This document shows positions 58,070-64,000 of a stretch of DNA of 64,000 nucleotides, piece by piece. The notes under the pieces were generated by a model that made no database searches, was not told the origin of the DNA, and was given only the letters and a program-made list of their open reading frames with translations. A program made the position numbers and the translations under genes. The DNA comes from Sphingobium cyanobacteriorum (GTDB lineage Bacteria > Pseudomonadota > Alphaproteobacteria > Sphingomonadales > Sphingomonadaceae), in NCBI RefSeq assembly GCF_030580935.1, contig NZ_JAUQOM010000003.1, forward strand, positions 350,226-414,225. Reading direction: 5' to 3'. The stretch's first letter is position 1. Each line of letters starts with the position of its first letter.

Positions 58070-60430
58070 TCAGAATCCTACGCTGACGTCAACACCAATC
58101 GTACGCGGACGAGTGATCGAGACACGATCGAGATTGAATACAGAGATAGTCTGCGAGAGCCGATAATCGAGAATTGCGCGCCGGTCTGTCAGGTTATTGG
58201 CGAACAAGGCGACAGACAACTTATCTCGCTTGAAGCCTATGCGTGTGTTCAACATACCATAACCCGATACACGTTTGCGCGTATCAAATTGTGCATCCAA
58301 TGGGCCAACATAGACAAAGTCCCCCCGTGCGAATATCGAATTCCCTTCTCCGGTAGGCGCTTCGTAAATCAGTGAAGCACTGCCAGTCCAGTCCGGCACA
58401 TTGAGCAGCCTGTCACCCCTTTTTACGCCTGCCGCAGAATCATTGCTATAGCGCGCATGCGTGTATGAAATGGAGCCCTGCCAGGTGAGGCCAGCGAACA
58501 AACGTGCTTCCACTTCGATTTCGCCACCGTTGACCGCTGCGTCGGCCTGATTCCCGGTGAATGCAAACCCGCACGTCGGCAATACGATAAGTTGCTGAAC
58601 CTTGCTCCATTTCAGATGATACACAGCGGCATTCAAGGTCAGGCGATTGCCAAAGAAACGGTTCTTGGAACCGATTTCGTAGTTCCACACAGTGTCAGGA
58701 TCATATTTGGTTGGCGTCTCGTTGTAACCAATGGCAGCCAGATCTGAAGCGCATGTACTGGGAACTGGTGTAATCGCCGCACCATCTCGAAACCCCTTCG
58801 AGACAGTCGAATACAGCAAATGTCGTTCCCAGGGGGTGTATGACAAATTGAACATCGGGTTGAAGCCAGATGCGTCAGCGTTTACCGTTGGAGTTGGCCC
58901 GGTCCCGAACAGCCCGGCGGACTGGCTGGTGGTGTTGTTTTTGGTCTTGAAATACCGCCCACCGGCGGTAGCGCGCAACTTTGGCGTCAGATCATAGCTG
59001 GCATTTGCGAAAATGGCGTACTGGTCAAGCGTCCCGGTGATGGTTGCCTCATAGAGCGTGTCGCCGATGACAGTTACCGATGCAGGGAAATCTGTGACCG
59101 CCCGGTAATCGGACTTATAGTGATTGTAGAATCCGCCAATGAGCCAACTAAACGGACTTACGCCATTGGACGATATTCGCAGTTCCTGCGTGAATTGACT
59201 GGTGGGATTGCTTTCAATCAGCGCGCCAGCCCCAAGACCGCCACTGTCCACCGAGTATCCGGTGAATCCGAAAACGTCACCAAAGGCTTTGAATGTAAGC
59301 TCAGAGCTATCCTCCCGATTGGCAGTCTTACGATTGGTATAAGCCGATGCCGAAGTCACATTCAGCGCTCCGATATCCCAATCCACCTTCAGGCTAGCAA
59401 TATAGAAACGATCTGCATACGATTCAGCAACATCTAGAGGCTGATAGTGCGCCTGACGAAAAGGATAAAGGTCGGTCGAGTTTGGACCGTTCTGCTTGAT
59501 CTTCTGATAATAAAAGCTTGGAGTAATTTCAAGAGATTCAGCAGGCTTGATCAGGAGCGATGCACGTATCGCAGTTGTGTCCGCCCGATTTACATTCTTG
59601 TACCGCCTCGTCTCGGTCGCGCCCAGCACATCCCCACGCGGAGCGGAAAACAGATTACCGCCGGTTGCGCTGGTATCTGGCAGAGGGAAGTTCTCCAATA
59701 CCACCCGATCTATGAAGCCCCCCTGCCGGTCGCGCGTCCCGACGATGCGGAGCGCCACTTTGTCGTCGACAATCGGCACGTTCACCATCGCATTGACTGT
59801 GCCCGACATGGCCCCGCCTTTAGTATCCGTCCCTATTGCCTGAATACTCCCGCTGAAGGCCGTGGGGTCGGCTGGCGCAGGGATCAGGCGGATCGTGCCG
59901 CCCATGGAACTTGCGCCATAAAGCGTACCCTGAGGACCGCGCAACACTTCGACACGCGCCAGATCGTAGAGATTGGGATCGATCGAGGTCTTGCCTGCAG
60001 TAGCCCCGGCAGGGGGAGTAATAGGAAATTCGTCAAAGTAGAAGCCGACGGTCGGGGACACACCACCAGGAGAAGCCAGGCCGCGAATGGCATATTGCGT
60101 TTGCCCCGGCCCTCCACTTTTCGAAGAAAGGCTGGGCACCTCACCGGTGAGCGCCGCCACGCTGGTAATACCTCGAAGCTGAAGATCTTCACCGGCGCGG
60201 GCCGAGATGCTGATTGGCGTCGACTGCACGGTCGACACCACCTTCTGGGCTGTAACAACGATATCTTGCGACGTGTCTCCGGCACTTGCCGCGCCAGGCG
60301 CCGGAACATGCGACGACTGCTCCCTCGCACCGGCAGGAGCTTGCGCTAGCGTTTCCTGACCGCCAGCGTTCAACAGGGTGACCGGAGCGAGCGCCGTCGA
60401 TGTTAACAAAAAGACTGTGTGAGTAAGCAT
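58070..60430 (-). CDS. TonB-dependent outer-membrane receptor
   Basis: A 786-residue receptor. The signal segment (MLTHTVFLLTSTALAPVTLL) is followed by a TonB-box-like DIVVTAQK and a plug domain (TPISISARAGEDLQLRGI, IDPNLYDLARVEVLRGPQGTLYGASSMGGTIRLI). The 22-strand barrel ends in TIGVDVSVGF with terminal Phe. It is of the large sphingomonad type that imports diverse carbon substrates rather than iron only. The start at 60430 has GGGG 5 nt upstream; the frame is open 53 codons further. It is the first gene of the operon with the CocE-like and DUF3237 genes. Confidence 0.92.
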   Translation of the reverse strand: MLTHTVFLLTSTALAPVTLLNAGGQETLAQAPAGAREQSSHVPAPGAASAGDTSQDIVVTAQKVVSTVQSTPISISARAGEDLQLRGITSVAALTGEVPSLSSKSGGPGQTQYAIRGLASPGGVSPTVGFYFDEFPITPPAGATAGKTSIDPNLYDLARVEVLRGPQGTLYGASSMGGTIRLIPAPADPTAFSGSIQAIGTDTKGGAMSGTVNAMVNVPIVDDKVALRIVGTRDRQGGFIDRVVLENFPLPDTSATGGNLFSAPRGDVLGATETRRYKNVNRADTTAIRASLLIKPAESLEITPSFYYQKIKQNGPNSTDLYPFRQAHYQPLDVAESYADRFYIASLKVDWDIGALNVTSASAYTNRKTANREDSSELTFKAFGDVFGFTGYSVDSGGLGAGALIESNPTSQFTQELRISSNGVSPFSWLIGGFYNHYKSDYRAVTDFPASVTVIGDTLYEATITGTLDQYAIFANASYDLTPKLRATAGGRYFKTKNNTTSQSAGLFGTGPTPTVNADASGFNPMFNLSYTPWERHLLYSTVSKGFRDGAAITPVPSTCASDLAAIGYNETPTKYDPDTVWNYEIGSKNRFFGNRLTLNAAVYHLKWSKVQQLIVLPTCGFAFTGNQADAAVNGGEIEVEARLFAGLTWQGSISYTHARYSNDSAAGVKRGDRLLNVPDWTGSASLIYEAPTGEGNSIFARGDFVYVGPLDAQFDTRKRVSGYGMLNTRIGFKRDKLSVALFANNLTDRRAILDYRLSQTISVFNLDRVSITRPRTIGVDVSVGF

Positions 60431-60545
60431 AAAATCCCCTGTTTTGCGCCTCTTTCGCCATGCACCGACGGCAGCCGAATTCATTCTTTCTGTTGATGGC
60501 ATGGCAAAGCATTCCCTCCGAGAAAAGCGCAGACCGAAATTTTTG

Positions 60546-60577
60546 TCAACTAGTAAGTTGATCAACAGGAATGTTGA
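60546..60577. promoter_or_regulatory. two contiguous 16-bp palindromes, probable tandem operator
   Basis: TCAACT-AGTA-AGTTGA is followed immediately by TCAACA-GGAA-TGTTGA. Each is a perfect inverted repeat with 6-bp arms and a 4-bp spacer, and the junction itself reads AGTTGATCAACA. They lie 116 bp upstream of the receptor start and 122 bp upstream of the MFS start, so one site could control both directions. No regulator gene lies within the island segment seen here. Confidence 0.6.
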
Positions 60578-60698
60578 TGCCATGGTCATCCGGTCATGCT
60601 TCTTTTTTGGGCATGATCAGGGTCAAATCCGGAAAAAAATCCGCCCCAAGATCATCGCCACTGCTAGAAACCCAACCAAGCCAGAGGATGTCGGATAA

Positions 60699-61886
60699 TT
60701 GTCTATTCCCGAATCGCCTGTTTCCCCACCTCAGGACGCGAACATCGCGGCGATAGCCGCAGCAATCGCGCTGTCGGTTGCGGGCTATGCCTTTTATACC
60801 GCCCTTCCGATGCTCATCGTCGCAGTGGCGCACGCGCGCAATTTCACGGATCAGCAGATCGGCTGGCTCAGTTCGGCGGAATTAGCGGGAATGCTTATCG
60901 GCTCGATCGCCGCTCCGATTGCGATTGGTTCTCGGCTCTTCCGCACTTGCGGCTTTGTCAGCCTTGGAGTTCTGTCCGCAGGACTTGTCGGTTCATTGGT
61001 TGACGCAGGGTTTCTCGCAAGTGTCGCCATTCGGCTGTTGAGCGGCTGCGGCGGCGGGTTCGCTTATTCGATTGCCGTATCCTATGTCTCATTGAGTCGG
61101 CGCCCGATCCGTTACTTCGGTATCATGAATGCCATCGCGATATTTGTCGCGGCTGCCCAGGACTATGTCACGCCGGAACTGATCGCGCGGCACGGTTTGG
61201 CGGGAGGGCTCGTTCCTGCCCTGGCAATGGTGGCAACAGCACTACTCTTGCTTCCCGCAATGCGGATCGAAGCACTTGCTCCAACTGGTCAGGAACCCGC
61301 CAAGAAGGGAGCGCGACTGGCAGGTAAGGCTTGGGTATTTCTCGCTGCTGTGGCGGTATGCCAGATCGCGCCGGGCGCGTTCTGGACCTATGTCGAGCGG
61401 TTGGCGCAAATGGGCGGAGTTGACAGGGGCACAATCGCCGTCACTTTAACCTCCGGGCTGCTCGTCAGCGGGGTCGTCTGCCTCGGAGCCGAGCGTGTCT
61501 GCGCATGGATAGGTACGCACAAGGCCATGATCGCCGTTCTGGCTCTGCTTTGCGCCACAATGGCCAGCAACGTGCTTCTGGGTGAAACCGTATTCGTCAT
61601 CCGCTACTTGCTGTTCTCATGCTGCTGGAACCTTCTGATCGTGTTTCAACTTAGCGGCGCCAGCGAGCTCGATGCCACAGGAAGGCTTGCCGCAATGGTT
61701 CCGGCGGCCCAGAATGTAGGCGTATTCTTGGGCCCGATCGCAGGAGCATCAATCCTCATGCATGGCTCCACTGTAGCGGTCATGCTCTCAATCCTGTTTG
61801 CGCCCCTGATGGTCGGATTGCTTATCATGTGCGGCGTACACTGGCACTCCACCATTGCGAGCCGACGATCGAAGCCAGTGAACTAG
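60699..61886 (+). CDS. major facilitator superfamily transporter
   Basis: A 395-residue, 12-helix MFS protein. Paired sets of six helices are visible, starting AAIAAAIALSVAGYAFYTALPMLIVAVAHARNFTDQQIGWLSSAELAGM. The loop 2-3 motif is degenerate (IAIGSRLFRTCGFV). The nearest group cannot be named from sequence alone. The start is taken as TTG at 60699, which has only a weak GGA 5 nt upstream, so this is uncertain. It is divergent from the receptor operon and probably carries a product of the same substrate across the inner membrane. Confidence 0.82.
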   Translation: MSIPESPVSPPQDANIAAIAAAIALSVAGYAFYTALPMLIVAVAHARNFTDQQIGWLSSAELAGMLIGSIAAPIAIGSRLFRTCGFVSLGVLSAGLVGSLVDAGFLASVAIRLLSGCGGGFAYSIAVSYVSLSRRPIRYFGIMNAIAIFVAAAQDYVTPELIARHGLAGGLVPALAMVATALLLLPAMRIEALAPTGQEPAKKGARLAGKAWVFLAAVAVCQIAPGAFWTYVERLAQMGGVDRGTIAVTLTSGLLVSGVVCLGAERVCAWIGTHKAMIAVLALLCATMASNVLLGETVFVIRYLLFSCCWNLLIVFQLSGASELDATGRLAAMVPAAQNVGVFLGPIAGASILMHGSTVAVMLSILFAPLMVGLLIMCGVHWHSTIASRRSKPVN

Positions 61887-62032
61887 CGTCGGCCTGACAT
61901 ACGAGCGATGACGGTTTGTGCAGGAAAACTATCGAATTATTCAGTCCGTTGCAAAGACCTTGATCGATCCGAAAATTTCACCTCCGGGCAAATTTTCTGT
62001 TCATATCGTATAATTACAGGAAAGGATGGATA
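61887..62032. other. intergenic, AT-richer than the surrounding region
   Basis: No gene, terminator or repeat recognised between the MFS gene and the decayed amidohydrolase. Only a plausible ribosome binding site (AAAGGA) for the latter's ATG lies at its right end. Confidence 0.3.
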
Positions 62033-62680
62033 ATGGATCGACGCACATTCATCGATAAGGCGATCATTTTCAGTAGCTTTACCTTGACCATCCGGAACAC
62101 ACCTGCATTGACCAAGGTAATTTCGTCGCAGATAAATCATTTGATCCGCAGATATGGATCGATGACATCGCCATCGTCAATGGTACAATCTACACGATGA
62201 ACGATCAGATGCCCTCCGCACAAGCCGCCCTGGTGGTACGGGGAAGGATCAGACTGGTCGGTTCGAACGCGCACGCGCACGCGATGCGGATAGACGACCC
62301 ACATGTTCGTTCGACATGTTTTTCCGTCTCCCAACAGACTTGTGGACAGTCGCTGAATTGAAGGCAGCCATTCGTACAGTTGCCAAACCAATGTGGCGGA
62401 GAACTGCTGAAAGTGCGGCCTTTGGTCAGCATTGCAACCGCTTGCTTGCCGCTGGAAGCTCGTGGCACGATGATACCCGACTAGACCGTAAAATTCGAAC
62501 AGGCTTTGAAGATATGGACCATTTGGACAGCACAGAGCAGCAATCAGGATCACCACCGCGATTCCATCAGTGTCGGCGAACTGGGCGACTTCGTAATATT
62601 CCGGCACGAATGAAGCTGGAACGGCATTTCGACCTGTAAGTCGAATCAACCATAATGGGCGGAAAAACTGGTGTATCAAG
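62033..62680 (+). pseudogene. decayed amidohydrolase (YtcJ-like, amidohydrolase 3 family)
   Basis: Three frame pieces spell a broken exported amidohydrolase. The first is MDRRTFIDKAIIFSSFTLTI, a signal-like start with a ribosome binding site. After a frameshift comes IAIVNGTIYTMNDQMPSAQA, then LVVRGRIRLVGSNA, the classic N-terminal strand set. After a large deletion the C-terminal part holds VKFEQALKIWTIWTAQSSNQ and DSISVGELGDFVIFRHE, with in-frame TAG and TGA stops. The metal-binding middle is absent, so no enzyme can be made. Confidence 0.62.
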
Positions 62681-62734
62681 CCTGATCGTTCGACCGCCAC
62701 GAAATCGGGTTTCCAGCATTGACGGGAGCTTCAC

Positions 62735-63433
62735 ATGATCGAATTTGAAACGCATGACGGGGTCGCCATTATTCGGTTCGCCAACGGACGGTTGAACATC
62801 ATGTCGCGGACCTTTCACCAGCGCCTCTGCCGACTTATGCTTTTCTTTCTTCGCGCTCCTGACCTGAAGGTCGCAATTCTGACATCGCAACCGGGCCAGT
62901 CGTTCAGCGCCGGGGATGACATGCGGGAGTTTGACCTACCGCTCGGCGATGAACCTGATTGGGCGCAAGTGCTGATGCTGCTACCACGAGACAAACCTGT
63001 AATCGGGGCCGTCCGTGGCTATTGCCTGGGTCAGGGTCTCGTATATCTCCTGCGCCTGACCGACATCCGCTATGCCACTCCCGACGCGCAATTCGGATTC
63101 CCCGAGATCGCTCACGGGATTGGCGGAGCTGGAGTGGTGAGTGGCCTGGACGCGGCAGTTCCGGCCACTATCGCGCGCTATTACGCTCTGACCGGCGACA
63201 TGATGCCCGCCTCCATCGCGGAGCGACATCAACTGATCAACGCGGTAGTGGATGATGATGAAATCGAAGCAACCGCATTGGCGACGGCTCGCAGGATCGC
63301 GTCCCATCCGCTCGGCGCCCTGATGGCGGAGGCGACGCCGTTGGCCCCCGCAGTGCGAGGAAATCCCTATGCACAGGTCGCGTTAATGGAAAATCTTTGG
63401 GACGAAATGGAAAACCGAAACACTGAAAGTTGA
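62735..63433 (+). CDS. enoyl-CoA hydratase/isomerase family protein
   Basis: A 232-residue crotonase-fold protein, short but complete in outline. It has HDGVAIIRFANGRLNIMSRTF, the oxyanion-hole region SFSAGDDMREF and VRGYCLGQGLVYLLRLTDIRYATPDAQFGFPEIAHGIGGAG. The Glu of the FPE motif is kept, but the usual second catalytic Glu position appears to be Tyr (ARYYALTG). It may therefore catalyse a variant reaction, or be inactive. It is flanked by two decayed genes, and may be the last intact piece of a catabolic operon. Confidence 0.8.
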   Translation: MIEFETHDGVAIIRFANGRLNIMSRTFHQRLCRLMLFFLRAPDLKVAILTSQPGQSFSAGDDMREFDLPLGDEPDWAQVLMLLPRDKPVIGAVRGYCLGQGLVYLLRLTDIRYATPDAQFGFPEIAHGIGGAGVVSGLDAAVPATIARYYALTGDMMPASIAERHQLINAVVDDDEIEATALATARRIASHPLGALMAEATPLAPAVRGNPYAQVALMENLWDEMENRNTES

Positions 63434-63464
63434 TGAATCTTTTGGCCGGCAAGCCGCTCGCTGA

Positions 63465-63877
63465 TCAACACTGGCCGAGTTCCAGAGCCCGGACGATTGC
63501 TTGTTCCATCATGTATAACCCTTGGTTAATCACAGCGTCACCGGCCGTCAACGGCACCATAATGCGGATTGCTTGTCCATGCTGACCGCAGGTTAGCTGT
63601 TTGTCACAGATTGTGATGATAACGCCCAGCCTACGGACACGCTCGATCGATGCTTCCGAGGTGCAGGGTGAATGTCAGCGAGGCGCTTGCACAACATCAC
63701 ACCCAAAGCCTGCCTATGCTCCAGCCTCCCTCTTCTTCGATGACGTCAAGCACGGCCAGAGCTGCCGCCAGAGCCAACGGCAGCCTGCCATAAGCCACCT
63801 TCCAGACCGCCTGGCTCCAACGGCATCACCACTGCATCTCATCCAATGACATTGCCATCGATGGGCACAAGCTGGTT
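63465..63877 (-). pseudogene. decayed class III aminotransferase (GabT-like) C-terminal remnant
   Basis: On the minus strand successive frames spell MPLEPGGLEGG, then LPLALAAALAVLDVIEEEGG, then, after further shifts, EASIERVRRLGVIIT and QHGQAIRIMVPLTAGDAVIN, ending MMEQAIVRALELGQC and a stop. These follow the order of the C-terminal third of 4-aminobutyrate-type aminotransferases. Several frameshifts and gaps are present. The upstream part is cut at the left end of an IS3-family element. Confidence 0.6.
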
Positions 63878-64000
63878 TGAACCGCCCCGGGATTGCCGGA
63901 GGCCCTAACTCCTGAGAGGAAGGGTCTACGATGAGCAAGACGACGAACAAGTTTGCACCGGAGGTTCGTGAACGGGCGGTCCGCATGGTGTTGGACCATG
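63878..64000 (+). mobile_element. left end of an IS3-family insertion sequence, continuing beyond the window
   Basis: A probable terminal inverted repeat begins TGAACCGCCCCGGGATTG at 63878. It is followed by a transposase OrfA start at 63931 (MSKTTNKFAPEVRERAVRMV), with GAGAGGAAGGG just upstream. This N-terminus is typical of IS3-family OrfA HTH proteins. Only 23 codons lie in the window, so completeness cannot be judged. Confidence 0.75.
63931..64000 (+). CDS. IS3-family transposase OrfA, partial
   Basis: The first 23 codons of a helix-turn-helix OrfA (FAPEVRERAVRMVLDH), cut by the right edge. It is expected to be followed by OrfB through a programmed frameshift. Confidence 0.75.
   Translation, partial: MSKTTNKFAPEVRERAVRMVLDH

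Noticed and set aside
62137..62700. 187-codon minus-strand frame
   Set aside because: It is antisense to the amidohydrolase fossil, whose plus-strand pieces match a known family in order; the minus translation matches nothing I recognise.
55017..64000. Second attachment site copying the tRNA-Thr 3' end
   Set aside because: I looked for the GTTCGAATCCTGTAGCC sequence in the island segment and did not see it, so the island end is not claimed.

Overview
The window looks like a chromosomal segment of a high-GC alphaproteobacterium, most likely Sphingomonadaceae (Sphingobium/Sphingomonas-like). Supporting signs are an RcdA (DUF1465) homologue, a MucR-type regulator, the alphaproteobacterial order nfu-tsaB-rimI-fur-plsC-miaB-phoH-ybeY-corC, TamA/TamB, a NodT-type RND efflux operon and a large TonB-dependent receptor. 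No database search was possible. Identifications rest on recognised motifs, lengths and gene order.

Layout. 1-3.4 kb: sulfate activation (cysD, cysNC, partial cysQ), divergent from a LuxR-type regulator. 4.6-7.4 kb: hotdog thioesterase, outer-membrane barrel protein and serine dehydratase. 7.4-13.7 kb: tamB and tamA, with sdaA coupled behind tamB. 13.7-15.5 kb: rcdA-like gene, an uncharacterised gene and tRNA-Arg(CCT). 15.5-21.4 kb: overlapping grxC-amidase-DUF1178 unit, ComF-like protein divergent from a methyltransferase, secreted Cache-like protein, metallophosphoesterase and lipid kinase. 21.4-28.9 kb: YciI-like gene, alkylguanine methyltransferase, and an RND efflux operon divergent from its TetR regulator with a perfect operator palindrome. 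29-33.6 kb: M16 metalloprotease and DEAD-box helicase. 34.4-42 kb: the housekeeping run nfu to corC. 42-54.9 kb: DUF2142 membrane protein, PAP2 phosphatase, lpdA, thioesterase and pdhC, USP, rnr, MOSC protein, DUF2945 protein, GT4 glycosyltransferase, rarA and an RNase H-like partner.

From tRNA-Thr(TGT) at 54941 to the right edge the character changes. Base composition is visibly less GC-rich, decayed genes and IS remnants appear, and the cargo is accessory: IS481-family transposase remnant, DUF3237 protein, CocE/NonD-type periplasmic hydrolase, TonB-dependent receptor, divergent MFS transporter, decayed amidohydrolase, an enoyl-CoA hydratase-like gene, decayed class III aminotransferase and the start of an IS3-family element. 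I read this as part of a genomic island next to a tRNA gene. The receptor, hydrolase and DUF3237 protein form a tight operon. The receptor and MFS genes diverge over two back-to-back 16-bp palindromes. Together they look like an uptake and hydrolysis locus for an unknown ester or amide substrate, and this is the most interesting part of the window.
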